Notes: generated by a model not told the origin, from the letters alone. A DNA stretch of 64,000 nucleotides from Jeotgalibaca porci (GCF_011299095.1 NZ_CP049889.1:1530501-1594500); one strand, 5' to 3'; positions 43,631 to 52,653 are shown, counted from the stretch's first letter. Program-made: numbers and translations.

Positions 43631-44857
43631 TTAATTTTTAGGGTTTGCTTCTAATATAGCAATCCCTTGCCCCAAACGCTCTATAACGCCGGTGACAAGT
43701 GCATTACCCATACAGAAATATCTCATGCGATTATGCATGGTATTTGTCCAGTCATCAGGGAATCCATTCAATCTTTCACATTCGACAGGAGTTAAGAATC
43801 GAATACGTCCATCAACTTCTACAATATGTGTGCTTCGATTGATGCTAGCCTCGCTTGTAAGCATTGTTCTTCCAGGCTTTTCTAAAGAGTCAGTCAAGGA
43901 CATACTGCCTTCAGAAAAGATATATTCGTGACCAGTAGCACTGGTTCGTTTGATTTTTTTTGGTCCTTTTAGATAAACAAACTTCTCAAGTTGCTCAGGA
44001 GATAGATAGTATTTTTCATCGACTGTCTCTTCTGGAACAAGTATTTCACCCAGAGTCGTGGGATTGACGTAAACAGCTTCTGTTTCGATTGTCGTGAACT
44101 TGCCATCTCGCATGATACCCGTATTAAAGATAGGTGTGGAGAAGGAATCGGAAATATCTACGATATCGTCAGATAGAGTTCCAACAGCATGGCGTTTCTT
44201 CACTATATGGGTCTGAACTGGGAATAATTCAGCAAACAAACCAGTTGAGAAGATGATATTCTCATCTAAATCTTCTGCTAATTTTTTTGAATAGTTATCA
44301 TCGTTACGATAAGCAAAAATAAAAACTCTTCTTCTGCGTTGAGCAAATCCATACTCAGCAGCATTGATTACTCGCCATTGGACGGAGTAACCTAAGTTAT
44401 TAAATGCTCCTAGCATAATAGAAAAATCTCTACCTCTTTGTGTAGAAGGAGATTTTAATAGGCGGTCAACGTTTTCTAACAGAACATACTTAGGGTTAGA
44501 GAGTTCGATTGCTCTTACAATTTCCCAAAATAACACGCCTTTTTTACCTTGAATACCCAACTCACCAGACAGTGATCGCGCAACAGAGTAGTCTTGGCAA
44601 GGGAAACCACCGACAATCATATCAATTTCTTTGTCGGTATAAAATGAGTCTGGGACTTCAGAAATGTCTTCGTTTAAATTTAGGCTGTCAGGAAAGCGTG
44701 CGTCATAACAATCGAATGCTTCTTGTGCTTTCTTGGAAGGTTCCCATTGATTAGCCCACTTTGTCTGAAATAAATTTTCATCAGCTCGTTCGAGCCCGAC
44801 ACGAAACCCACCAACCCCAGCAAACATTTCGAATATATGTAGTGGTTTAGTTGTCAT
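43631..44857 (-). CDS. DNA cytosine-5 methyltransferase, Sau3AI-type
   Basis: A 408-aa C5-methyltransferase, close in length to M.Sau3AI (412). Motif I is EMFAGVGGF, motif IV GGFPCQDYS with catalytic C87, motif VI LLENVDRLL, motif VIII QRRRRVFIFAYR and motif X FCMGNALVTG. The variable target recognition region lies between motifs VIII and X, around residues 180-330. Paired head-to-head with a Sau3AI-like nuclease, it should methylate GATC at C5 of cytosine and protect the host. A 190-base divergent gap separates the two starts. The ribosome site AAAGGATG is unusually far (13 bases) upstream. Confidence 0.85.
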   Translation of the reverse strand: MTTKPLHIFEMFAGVGGFRVGLERADENLFQTKWANQWEPSKKAQEAFDCYDARFPDSLNLNEDISEVPDSFYTDKEIDMIVGGFPCQDYSVARSLSGELGIQGKKGVLFWEIVRAIELSNPKYVLLENVDRLLKSPSTQRGRDFSIMLGAFNNLGYSVQWRVINAAEYGFAQRRRRVFIFAYRNDDNYSKKLAEDLDENIIFSTGLFAELFPVQTHIVKKRHAVGTLSDDIVDISDSFSTPIFNTGIMRDGKFTTIETEAVYVNPTTLGEILVPEETVDEKYYLSPEQLEKFVYLKGPKKIKRTSATGHEYIFSEGSMSLTDSLEKPGRTMLTSEASINRSTHIVEVDGRIRFLTPVECERLNGFPDDWTNTMHNRMRYFCMGNALVTGVIERLGQGIAILEANPKN

Positions 44858-45047
44858 TATTTGATACGAACATCCTTTCGGTTATGAATAAATCTATTAT
44901 ACATGATTTGGTAAAAAAGATCAATATTAGATACGAAATTACGTTAACATATTGTTTAAGGGATATAAATCTAAATGCTTACATACTTTTTATTACGGTA
45001 TAATAAAGGAAACGCATACAAATATATTAAACTAATTGGTGGTGTGA
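44858..45047. other. Divergent control region of the restriction-modification pair
   Basis: 190 AT-rich bases between methylase and nuclease starts. A TATAAT at 44999-45004 points toward the nuclease gene but lacks a good -35. No controller (C) protein gene is seen, so protection may rely on promoter strength or order of expression. Confidence 0.4.
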
Positions 45048-46418
45048 ATGATGGAATATGAAACGGTAGAACAAGTTTTAGCAAAATCAAAAGAAGCTGA
45101 AGGTAAACGTTTCGGCGATTATGATATTAATAAACGCCTGGATTCAAGAGGGAATAAAGGTGGTCTCGGCCAGGTTATTGAAGAGGGTTTATTTGAGTAT
45201 CAAATTAATAGTGATTCTTCTGCCGATTTTGGTGAGTTAGGAATTGAATTAAAAGTTACACCTGTAAAAATAAATAGAAATAAAACTATTTCAGCAAAAG
45301 AACGACTGGTTTTAAATATCATCAATTACATGAATGAATATGACAAAAAATTTGAAGAATCTTCATTTTGGCAAAAAAATAAAAAGCTACTCATGATGTT
45401 TTATTTGTGGGAAAAAGATATAGAACGTAGAGATTATAAAATTTTGAAGTCACTTCTGTATAGTTTTCCCGCTGCAGATTTAGAAATTATAAGGCAAGAT
45501 TGGGAAATAATAATTGGGAAAATCCGAGCTGGGAAAGCGGAAGAATTATCAGAGGGAGATACGCTTTACTTAGCTGCCTGTACAAAAGGTGCCAATAGAA
45601 GTTCATTACGTAAGCAACCATTTTCTGAAGCTTTAGCAATGCAACGGGCTTATTCACTCAAAGCATCCTATATGACAGTTTTAATAAGGCAGAAATTAAG
45701 TAATGAAAAAGTAATTTCGTTTGCAAAAGCTAATGAGTTACGAACAAAAACACTAGAAGAACTTTTATATGAAAAATTTGATCCATATTTAGGGAAAACA
45801 GTTTCTGAAATTAGTAATGAGATAGATTACGCCATTAACATGTCCAACAAGTCTGCCATACCAAATATGATCAGTCGTATCTTAGGAATAACAGGAACTA
45901 GACTAGATAAGATTGAAGAATTTGAGAAAGCTAATATTCAGTTTAAGACTATCCGCTTAGAACCAGATGGTATCCCAAAAGAACATATGTCATTTGAAAA
46001 TATCGATTTTAATTATTGGCTTGAATCAGAATGGGAAGATTCTCAATTGTATGAGAAATTTGAGCCGACCAAATTCCTATTTATTGTCTTTCAATATAGT
46101 CAAACGAAAGACGAAAATCCGGAAAGAGAGCCTGTGTTCAAAACCATAAAGTTATGGAATATGCCAGAAAAAGTTATTAACGAAGAACTAAAAAAAATGT
46201 GGATAGAAGTCAAAAACATTTTGAGTGAGGGAGTCCAACTTGTAGATAAAGGAAATAGGGTCTTAAATAACCTTCCTAAACCAAAATCTAATGGAGTCGT
46301 GCATATACGACCAAAGGCAAAAGACGGTTCAGATAAAACGGATCTTCCTGATGGACAAAGAATTACAAAACAGTGCTATTGGTTAGATAGAGAGTATGTA
46401 GCAAAAATTATTAAGTAG
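45048..46418 (+). CDS. Sau3AI-like type II restriction endonuclease (GATC)
   Basis: A 456-aa homologue of R.Sau3AI (489 aa). The N-terminal half is a MutH-like catalytic fold with D60 and the E67-x-K69 of SADFGELGIELKVTP, the PD-(D/E)xK active site, followed by AKERLVLNIINY as in Sau3AI. The central block LAACTKGANRSSLRKQPFSE and the C-terminal effector half (KTIRLEPDGIPKEHMSFENI) match Sau3AI. It is expected to cut GATC and to be active only when a second GATC is bound by the C-terminal half. ATGs at 45048 and 45051 are both possible. The C-terminal half has a free-standing paralogue at 38.9 kb. Confidence 0.85.
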   Translation: MMEYETVEQVLAKSKEAEGKRFGDYDINKRLDSRGNKGGLGQVIEEGLFEYQINSDSSADFGELGIELKVTPVKINRNKTISAKERLVLNIINYMNEYDKKFEESSFWQKNKKLLMMFYLWEKDIERRDYKILKSLLYSFPAADLEIIRQDWEIIIGKIRAGKAEELSEGDTLYLAACTKGANRSSLRKQPFSEALAMQRAYSLKASYMTVLIRQKLSNEKVISFAKANELRTKTLEELLYEKFDPYLGKTVSEISNEIDYAINMSNKSAIPNMISRILGITGTRLDKIEEFEKANIQFKTIRLEPDGIPKEHMSFENIDFNYWLESEWEDSQLYEKFEPTKFLFIVFQYSQTKDENPEREPVFKTIKLWNMPEKVINEELKKMWIEVKNILSEGVQLVDKGNRVLNNLPKPKSNGVVHIRPKAKDGSDKTDLPDGQRITKQCYWLDREYVAKIIK

Positions 46419-46438
46419 TAATAGAGGAGTGCATCTTA

Positions 46439-47290
46439 ATGAGCAAGTTCCGGAAGATACCTGCGACTGACGAAGCGTACAAGCAAACAAAGATTAGGTT
46501 TGCTGATATCTATGAGGATTTTATAAGATTCAATTTATCTATTCAGGATAAGGAAAAAGTTAAGTCAGTGAGCGGAAAGCCTGATTCGTATGCGCGCTAC
46601 TTAATTAGATTAGTTATACTCTATGAAGAAATAATCGGAGATAAACTACTGGAAATTAAAACATTTGAAGCTATTAAGAAAATTGAAATTCTAAGAGATG
46701 CATTCAAAGATGAATTCTGCATTTACAATATCAGGGAGGCTAGATTTCCTAATGCTGCTTTAAATTCTTTTATCAGTTATGTAGCATATTTGAATAGTGA
46801 ATCTGAAGAAATGATAGACAATGAATTAAACTATGATATTAATAAGCTAGATTTTGGTGAAGATATTATAGAAGAAACATCTGCTCTATATGAGAGGCCT
46901 CAGAAAAAGAAACCAAAGATAAAAGTAGGTTCATTATACGTTTATCCGCGTAATCGTTTAGTTGTGTATAAGGCAAAAATGAAGTGTAATTGGCAATGTG
47001 AGTTCAATAATCAACATGAAACTTTTACAAGTATGGCTAACAAAAAACCTTATTTAGATGCACATCACTTGATTCCCATGGCTACGCAAGACTACTATGA
47101 TAATACAATAGATTTTACAGATAATGTCGTTTGCCTTTGTCCGACTTGTCATAGCAGAATTCATCATGCAATAATTCCACAAAAATTAGAAATGATTGAA
47201 GTTTTGTATGATAAGCGTAAAGACTTATATCAAAGGCACGAAATCGATATAAATAAGCAAAAACTGGAAAGTTACTATGGTATTTTTTAA
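46439..47290 (+). CDS. HNH endonuclease
   Basis: A 283-aa protein with a C-terminal HNH nuclease domain. Residues near 183-190 have a Cys pair (KMKCNWQCEF), the first H of the motif is in LDAHHLIPM near 207, N in DNVVCLCPTCHS and the final H in CHSRIHH, with the second Cys pair in CPTC (around 233) forming a zinc knuckle. The N-terminal ~170 residues are helical and unassigned; they may recognise DNA. It follows the Sau3AI-like gene by 20 bases and shares its operon, so it may be a second restriction nuclease. It is also possibly modification-dependent. Well-supported fold, unknown target. Confidence 0.8.
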   Translation: MSKFRKIPATDEAYKQTKIRFADIYEDFIRFNLSIQDKEKVKSVSGKPDSYARYLIRLVILYEEIIGDKLLEIKTFEAIKKIEILRDAFKDEFCIYNIREARFPNAALNSFISYVAYLNSESEEMIDNELNYDINKLDFGEDIIEETSALYERPQKKKPKIKVGSLYVYPRNRLVVYKAKMKCNWQCEFNNQHETFTSMANKKPYLDAHHLIPMATQDYYDNTIDFTDNVVCLCPTCHSRIHHAIIPQKLEMIEVLYDKRKDLYQRHEIDINKQKLESYYGIF

Positions 47291-47308
47291 TCCCGAAAGG
47301 AGTCTTTT

Positions 47309-48478
47309 ATGCATTTTCAAATAATTTCGAAGTCAGAGATAGATGAAGTAGTTAAGCTGAGAAGATACTGTTTTGAGCCGGTTCATGCGAACGCGACGGA
47401 TGAGGATATGTTGCCGTGGCTGGAGCAGGGCGCGATTATAGGTGGTTATGATGGTAAGCAGTTGGCGACGCAGTTAGTTGTGTTTCCTTTTGTCTCGAAT
47501 GTTTTTGGGGTTGAAATGAAGATGGGCGGCATTGGCTGGGTATCGACGTATCCGGAGTACCGTTCAGGTGGGCATACGTCGCAATTAATGCGCGAGTCTT
47601 TGGCGAAAATGCGTGCGGATGGACAGGTATTGTCTACGCTGGCGCCATTTTCTGAATCGTTCTATCGGAAGTTTGGTTGGGACGTTTATTTTGAAAATAC
47701 GGAGTATCGCATTCCTTCTGATGCATTAACTTTGAGAGAATCGGAATCTGGTCGTGTGGTTCGTTTTAACTACACTGAAAAAGGCGAATGGTTTGAAAAA
47801 GTAAAGACATTCCACAATGAGGTGGTGCGGACTCTAAATGGTCAGATTTTCCGTGATAATGACTGGTGGCAACGTCTGGAAGACCGTGCTCCGGAAGATC
47901 ATTTTGTGGTAAGTTTGGATGCGGATGGCCTGATTGAGGGGTACATACGTTATAACACGAAGGATGAAACGTTCCGAATCAAAGACTTTTATTCGATAAA
48001 CGTGCATTCGGACCGGGTGTTGTGGGGCTATGTGCGTTCACACAGCTCTCAAGTTGAAGAAGTTGTCGGCACGATGCCGGCACACAGTTCTTTTCCGGTT
48101 ATTTTTAAGGAACCGAATGTGGAACGGAAAGTTTACTTTGATAAGATGATTCGGATTGTGGATGTGGAAGCTTTCTTGAAGCTGTATCCGTTTGTTGAGC
48201 TGGAAGAAACGTTACACGTGAAAGTGAATGATTCGCAGGCGGAGTGGAACGACGCCTTTTTCCAGATTGGTCTGGATGGGTCAGTGGAAAAGGTGCTGGA
48301 TGCGCCGGGGGATAAGGTTCTGGAAATGGACATCGGAGCGTTTTCGACGCTGATGGTTGGGTTCCACGGGATTGATTGGTATGAGCGCAATGGGCAGGCG
48401 AAGGTTGCTCCTTTGCTGGTGCCCGTGTGGCGGAAGGCGTTAGCGGCCGGTTATCCGAGTATAAATGAGAACTTTTAA
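47309..48478 (+). CDS. Eis-like GNAT N-acetyltransferase
   Basis: A 389-aa acetyltransferase of the Eis type. The N-terminal GNAT domain (residues 1-130) has MGGIGWVSTYPEYRSGGHTS, the acetyl-CoA P-loop region, then a second GNAT-like domain and a C-terminal SCP2-like part. Eis proteins acetylate amines of aminoglycosides or proteins; the substrate here is unknown. GC content and codon use return to the chromosome average, which marks the right edge of the defence island. AAAGGAG site before the ATG. Confidence 0.8.
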   Translation: MHFQIISKSEIDEVVKLRRYCFEPVHANATDEDMLPWLEQGAIIGGYDGKQLATQLVVFPFVSNVFGVEMKMGGIGWVSTYPEYRSGGHTSQLMRESLAKMRADGQVLSTLAPFSESFYRKFGWDVYFENTEYRIPSDALTLRESESGRVVRFNYTEKGEWFEKVKTFHNEVVRTLNGQIFRDNDWWQRLEDRAPEDHFVVSLDADGLIEGYIRYNTKDETFRIKDFYSINVHSDRVLWGYVRSHSSQVEEVVGTMPAHSSFPVIFKEPNVERKVYFDKMIRIVDVEAFLKLYPFVELEETLHVKVNDSQAEWNDAFFQIGLDGSVEKVLDAPGDKVLEMDIGAFSTLMVGFHGIDWYERNGQAKVAPLLVPVWRKALAAGYPSINENF

Positions 48479-48496
48479 TAAAAGGATGTGTTTAGG

Positions 48497-49387
48497 ATGG
48501 GGAAAGTTTTATTAGTAGTGAATCCTTCCTCGGGTCAGGAAGCGGGAAAACGTTATGCTGACTCTGTGGCCGAGGCGTTAGAGAAAAAATATTCTGAGGT
48601 TGTTGCGAAGTATACGGAAAAAGCGGGTGATGCGACGGCGTTTGCGAAGGAAGCGGCGCAAGAGCGTTATGAGGCTGTTTTTGTGATGGGTGGCGACGGA
48701 ACGGTTAATGAAGGCGTAAGTGGATTAGCCGAAGAAGCGTATCGTCCGAAGTTTAGTTTTATTCCGCTGGGGACAGTGAATGATTTGGGGCGTTCGCTCG
48801 GAATCTCGATGAATCCGGAAGAGGCAATCAGTCAGTTGGATCGTTTGGTTGAGAAGAAATTAGATGTTGGCAAGATTAATAATCATTACTTTATCGATGT
48901 CGTCGCGATTGGGACGATTCCGGAGGCTGTTCAGGCAGTAGAGCCGGAACAGAAGACAAAACTAGGATCGTTCGCTTATGTTCTGGAAGGGCTGAAAGCT
49001 GTTCGGGATAATAAGAGTTATCTGTTCGATATGACGATTGACGATGAAAAGATTCAAGAAGAGTCAATGGCGGTATTAATTGCCTTGACGAATTCGGTCG
49101 GGGGCATGGAAACGTTGTTGCCGAATGCTTCTTATGATGATGGGAAGTTGCATCTGATTGTTTTGAAAGGCGATAATCTGGTGGACAAGGTGAGCTTGCT
49201 ACCGAAGATTTTCTCTGGAAAAGCAATGGATGACCATAATGTGCTGTACCGTGCATTTGAGAAGGGGCATTTTTCTGTTGAAGACGGGGATGACTTGGTA
49301 ACAAATGTAGACGGTGATCCGGGTGATAAGTTACCACTGGATATTACTGTATTACCGCAGCATTTAACGGTATTGGTACCAGAATAG
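48497..49387 (+). CDS. Diacylglycerol kinase-family lipid kinase (BmrU/YegS type)
   Basis: A 296-aa lipid kinase of the DAGK catalytic family. The nucleotide-binding motif VVNPSSGQEAGKR starts at residue 7, GGDGTVNEGVSGL near residue 59 and PLGTVNDLGRSLG follow. The C-terminal half has the metal-binding Asp/Glu region. I use the ATG at 48497 because AAAGGA is 10 bases upstream, and a GTG 9 bases earlier would be too close. The gene follows the Eis-like gene by 18 bases and is probably in one operon. Substrate could be diacylglycerol, undecaprenol or a related lipid. Confidence 0.8.
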   Translation: MGKVLLVVNPSSGQEAGKRYADSVAEALEKKYSEVVAKYTEKAGDATAFAKEAAQERYEAVFVMGGDGTVNEGVSGLAEEAYRPKFSFIPLGTVNDLGRSLGISMNPEEAISQLDRLVEKKLDVGKINNHYFIDVVAIGTIPEAVQAVEPEQKTKLGSFAYVLEGLKAVRDNKSYLFDMTIDDEKIQEESMAVLIALTNSVGGMETLLPNASYDDGKLHLIVLKGDNLVDKVSLLPKIFSGKAMDDHNVLYRAFEKGHFSVEDGDDLVTNVDGDPGDKLPLDITVLPQHLTVLVPE

Positions 49388-49435
49388 GCTGTAGCGGTTG
49401 AGCTAGTTTTAAAAATATTCGGGAGTGTGTGGCTT

Positions 49436-49807
49436 ATGCAAGTGAAAATCGTACGTAATACAGGGGTCTATGGCAGTGCCGGGCGTATGAATGTTAAAGT
49501 GGACGGGGAAATTGTGGGGCGTATTGTTCATGGTGAGCGATCTTACTTTCCCCTGAAAAATAAAACAGGAAAGCTGCAAGTTCAAATTTTAGGTTCTAAA
49601 AGTAATGTTTTGGATGTGACAGATGGGGATGTTGTTGAGTTGACGACTGTTCCTAGGGCGAGGCACGTCTGGTTTGTGAGCTTTCTGTTTATGCTTGCAA
49701 TTGTGGCCGTAACGGATCGGGTCTTGAAGCTTTCCTTGTTCAGTGTGGTTATTTTGATAAATCTGAGTAAGTTTTTCTGGAATGAATATAGAATAGTGAA
49801 AAAATGA
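49436..49807 (+). CDS. Small membrane protein of unknown function
   Basis: A 123-aa protein with a soluble N-terminal domain (about 75 residues, beta-rich, RMNVKVDGEIVGRIVHGE) and two hydrophobic helices near the C-terminus (WFVSFLFMLAIVAV and FSVVILINLSKFFW). The N-terminal part looks like a small strand-rich domain exposed to one side. I prefer the ATG at 49436 because GGGAG is 10 bases upstream; a GTG at 49427 is too close to it. No known family was recognised. It lies 48 bases after the lipid kinase gene and may belong to the same transcript. Confidence 0.55.
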   Translation: MQVKIVRNTGVYGSAGRMNVKVDGEIVGRIVHGERSYFPLKNKTGKLQVQILGSKSNVLDVTDGDVVELTTVPRARHVWFVSFLFMLAIVAVTDRVLKLSLFSVVILINLSKFFWNEYRIVKK

Positions 49808-50225
49808 TAGCAGTGGCTGATTCATTTTTTAGTTTTTTGTAGTAAAGGGTTTTATAAGTTTCTGGGGGAACGTCATTCATTGTGTAGACGTGCAAAGGTC
49901 AGTGAAGAAGTGAAGACCTATGCACTAAAAACTTGAAAAAGGTGCAAAGTTCAGTTAAAAAAGACTAACTCTTGCACTATTTACCGCGAAAGCGTGCAGA
50001 AGTCAGTCTAAATCAACCAACCTTTGCACGCTGTCTGTAGGCATTTCTGACCTAAAGTATAAATGAGGATTGTTAGATAAATAAAAAAGCATTGGATGCT
50101 TATTCTGAAACTGTTCAGAATAGGAGTTTCCGATGCTTTTTTTCTTGGGAGGTGATTGGTTTGAGGGGATCTAGGGTGGTTTAATTACGCTATGAGATTT
50201 TTTTAAAAGTTCTGAGCACATTATT
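49808..50225. other. Gap before the HrtBA-like operon
   Basis: No gene seen. Most of it is the second copy of the family A repeat (49867-50144). A short AT-rich remainder leads to the hrtB promoter. Confidence 0.6.
49867..50144. repeat. Dispersed ~300-bp hairpin repeat, family A, copy 2
   Basis: Homologue of 14529-14835, about 30 bases shorter. It keeps the TTTACCGCGAAAGCGTGC segment, the AAATCAACCAACCTTTGCAC hairpin arm, the GTTAGATAAATAAAAAAGCA block and the final terminator-like hairpin AAGCATTGGA / TTCCGATGCTT with its T-run. Confidence 0.75.
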
Positions 50226-50253
50226 TTGAATTAAACTTATCAGATGATAAAAT
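50226..50253 (+). promoter_or_regulatory. Promoter of the hrtBA-like operon
   Basis: TTGAAT, 16-base spacer, TAAAAT. Overlapped by the palindrome below. Confidence 0.45.
50237..50250 (+). promoter_or_regulatory. Palindrome overlapping the -10: possible operator
   Basis: TTATCAGATGATAA has perfect 6-base arms and covers the spacer and -10. A repressor site is likely by position; its regulator is unknown. Confidence 0.4.
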
Positions 50254-50291
50254 ATTAAAGGTAAACATGAGAATTTGGGAGAGGTGAAAGA

Positions 50292-51377
50292 ATGTTTTTA
50301 GCTTGGAATGAAATTAAGCACGCAAAACTACGCTTTACATTGATTATCGGGGTTATGACTTTGATTTCGTATTTGGTATTTTTCTTAGTAGGATTAGCGT
50401 ACGGATTAGCAATGGATAACCGCACGAGTGTTGATAAGTGGGATGCATCGGGAATTGTTTTGACGGATGAATCAAATGCGAATATCAACATGTCCATGAT
50501 GCCGCGGAGTTTAGCGGACGATGTGGATGCGGATGAGGTAGCGATTTTGGGGCAAGCACCTAACGTTGTCAGAAAAGAAGGCGAAACGGGCGAAGATGCA
50601 AAAATTAACGTGACGTTCTTCGGGATTGAGAAGGATCAATTTTTGATGCCGGATTTAATCGATGGTGAGGAATTCACTGAGGATTATGAAGTTATTGCTG
50701 ATATCAGTTTGCAGGAAGAGTTCGGTATTGAACTGGGCGATGTTTTGAAAATGGCTGGTTCTGAATTGGAAGTTGAAGTTGTTGGATTTACTGAAGACGC
50801 GAAATTTAACGTAGCGCCGGTTCTATATACAACGGTAAATACGTACCAAGATGTTCGTTTTGGTCAAATCGATGAATCTGAGGAAGGACGCATCAGTGCA
50901 ATTATTGCACGTGATGAATCTTTCTCAGATATAGAATTGGATAATGAAGACTTGCGCTCTTATTCAATCAAGGAATATATTGAAGAGATTCCTGGCTATA
51001 TGGCGCAAGTGTTAACGTTCGGATTGATGATTGGTTTCTTGATCGTGATTGCAGCAATCGTAATCGGAATCTTTATGTATGTACTGACGGTTCAAAAATC
51101 GAGCCTGTTCGGCGTTATGAAGGCTCAAGGAATTTCAACTGCCTATATTGCGAAGTCAGTCGTTGCACAGACCTTCATTTTGGCGGCAGTGGGTGTCGGA
51201 ATCGGCCTTATTTTAACGGTCGGCACAGCCTTTGTATTGCCGGCTACAGTTCCGTATTCAACAAACATTATTTTCTTGGCAGTGATTACGGGAATGTTGA
51301 TTCTGTTTGCGGTATTGGGTGCTTTCTTCTCAGTACGTGCGATTGCCAAAATAGATCCGCTAGAAGCGATCGGTTAG
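50292..51377 (+). CDS. hrtB: HrtB-like heme efflux ABC permease (FtsX/MacB fold)
   Basis: A 361-aa permease with an N-terminal helix (FTLIIGVMTLISYLVFFLVG), a large extracellular domain (residues ~45-235) and three C-terminal helices (VLTFGLMIGFLIVIAAIVIGI and two more). The start MFLAWNEIKHAKLRF and LAYGLAMDNRTSVDKWDAS match the HrtB heme exporter of Lactobacillales. HrtBA detoxifies cytosolic heme. It is followed by its ATPase after 9 bases. GAGAGGTGA precedes the ATG. Confidence 0.65.
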   Translation: MFLAWNEIKHAKLRFTLIIGVMTLISYLVFFLVGLAYGLAMDNRTSVDKWDASGIVLTDESNANINMSMMPRSLADDVDADEVAILGQAPNVVRKEGETGEDAKINVTFFGIEKDQFLMPDLIDGEEFTEDYEVIADISLQEEFGIELGDVLKMAGSELEVEVVGFTEDAKFNVAPVLYTTVNTYQDVRFGQIDESEEGRISAIIARDESFSDIELDNEDLRSYSIKEYIEEIPGYMAQVLTFGLMIGFLIVIAAIVIGIFMYVLTVQKSSLFGVMKAQGISTAYIAKSVVAQTFILAAVGVGIGLILTVGTAFVLPATVPYSTNIIFLAVITGMLILFAVLGAFFSVRAIAKIDPLEAIG

Positions 51378-51386
51378 GAGGTTCAT

Positions 51387-52076
51387 ATGAAATTAATAGA
51401 TGCAGTAGACGTTTCGAAAAAGTTTGATGATGGTGGTAAAGAAATTGAAGCGCTGAAGAAAACGAACTTCTCCGTTTCAGCTGGCGAATTCGTCGCAATT
51501 ATTGGGCCGAGTGGTTCGGGTAAGAGTACATTGCTGACGATTTTGGGTGGTTTACAAACGCCGACGACCGGAAAAGTTGAAATTCAAGAGAAGGAATTTA
51601 GTGAAGTCAGTGACAAAAAACGTACGAAGTTACGTTTTGAGGAAATTGGTTTTATTTTACAAGCTTCGAACTTGGTGCCTTTCTTGAAAGTACGCGACCA
51701 GTTACGTTTGGTTAATAAAGTGAACGGTACGAAATTCGATTCGGAAAAGAATAAAGAATTGATGGATGGACTGGGAATTGAAGAGTTAGAAAATAAATAC
51801 CCAAGTGATTTGTCAGGTGGTCAAAGACAACGTGTGGCGATTGCGCGTGCGTTGTACCATGACCCGGCTGTTATCTTAGCAGATGAGCCGACTGCCAGCT
51901 TAGACACGGAGAAGGCATTCGAAGTTGTGGAAATTCTGGCTCGTGAAACGAAAGAAAAACAAAAAGCTACCATCATGGTAACCCATGACGAGCGTTTGAT
52001 TTCTTATTGTGACCGCGTTTATGTCATGAAAGATGGCGTACTCAGCGAGAGAGAAAAAGAAGCAGAAAAAGAGTAA
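51387..52076 (+). CDS. hrtA: HrtA-like ABC transporter ATPase
   Basis: A 229-aa ATPase of the LolD/MacB group. Walker A is GPSGSGKST, signature LSGGQRQRVAIA, Walker B VILADEPTASLD, H-loop IMVTHDERLISY. Its length and layout suit HrtA-type exporters and it is cotranscribed with the HrtB-like permease (AGGAGG site in the gap). A terminator follows. The heme role is inferred from the permease. Confidence 0.65.
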   Translation: MKLIDAVDVSKKFDDGGKEIEALKKTNFSVSAGEFVAIIGPSGSGKSTLLTILGGLQTPTTGKVEIQEKEFSEVSDKKRTKLRFEEIGFILQASNLVPFLKVRDQLRLVNKVNGTKFDSEKNKELMDGLGIEELENKYPSDLSGGQRQRVAIARALYHDPAVILADEPTASLDTEKAFEVVEILARETKEKQKATIMVTHDERLISYCDRVYVMKDGVLSEREKEAEKE

Positions 52077-52085
52077 TAAAAACGG

Positions 52086-52117
52086 AGTTGGGAGAAGGTT
52101 CCCAACTCTTTTTTTTG
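52086..52117 (+). terminator. Terminator of the hrtBA-like operon
   Basis: Stem AGTTGGGA / TTCCCAACT with a T-run of eight. Confidence 0.85.
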
Positions 52118-52145
52118 TGGGCTGGATGGTAGAAGTCTGCACAAG

Positions 52146-52581
52146 TTGATGGGAGATACATTAGGTGGACACGGACGTCTTCACCACTTGGCATTCTGGT
52201 ATGGTGCACCCCAACATCTGGATGATTTATCTGAAGCATGGTGTATCCCAAGCACGTTGTATGTATATTATAGAGCCAGGTGGAAACCGTATCGAGTTGT
52301 TCGGAGATACAGGTTACCTCATCTTGGATCCAGATTACCCAACAGTCGAATGGGAAGCAAAAGATACAGAATTAGCAATTATCTGGTATGGTGGCGAATT
52401 GCCAAGTACATACTTCCGTTACGGAACGCCAGCGATTGTAGATACCGATGAGGCTTCAAATATTTACTACAACCCACTTGAAAATAAATTAAAAGAAGAG
52501 CGTGCGATTCGCAATCGCCTTGAACCAAAATTCAAGGAAGCAATTGAAGAAAAACGCCCGGAAGCTGAGCATATTAAATAA
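52146..52581 (+). pseudogene. Decayed catechol 2,3-dioxygenase-like (VOC) gene
   Basis: Two frames hold consecutive parts of one extradiol ring-cleavage dioxygenase. From 52146 one frame reads GRLHHLAFWYGAPQHLDDL, and from about 52225 the other reads KHGVSQARCMYIIEPGGNRI, then GYLILDPDYPTVEW and IIWYGGELPSTYFRYGTP. The usual stretch between the two parts (an approx 15-residue linker before GPGKHG) is missing, with a frameshift. The N-terminal domain is absent. The left end lies beside half a family B hairpin (AAGTCTGCACAAGT at 52134). The metal-binding His and Glu of the C-terminal part (HHLAFW, EPGGNR) are kept. It cannot make an active enzyme as it stands. Confidence 0.75.
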
Positions 52582-52599
52582 CACAAACATTGCTGCTGT

Positions 52600-52630
52600 A
52601 AGTCCGGGATAAATTCAGCCCGGACTTTTA
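52600..52630 (+). terminator. Terminator between the dioxygenase remnant and the hydrolase gene
   Basis: Stem AAGTCCGGG / CCCGGACTT followed by TTA. It sits just ahead of the ribosome site of the hydrolase, so it may act as an attenuator. Confidence 0.7.
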
Positions 52631-52653
52631 CTTAATTTAGGAGGAATAATAAC

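Noticed and set aside
48891-49337. Minus-strand frame of 148 aa in the lipid kinase gene
   Set aside because: Fully inside the kinase gene on the other strand, no ribosome site and no recognisable domain.
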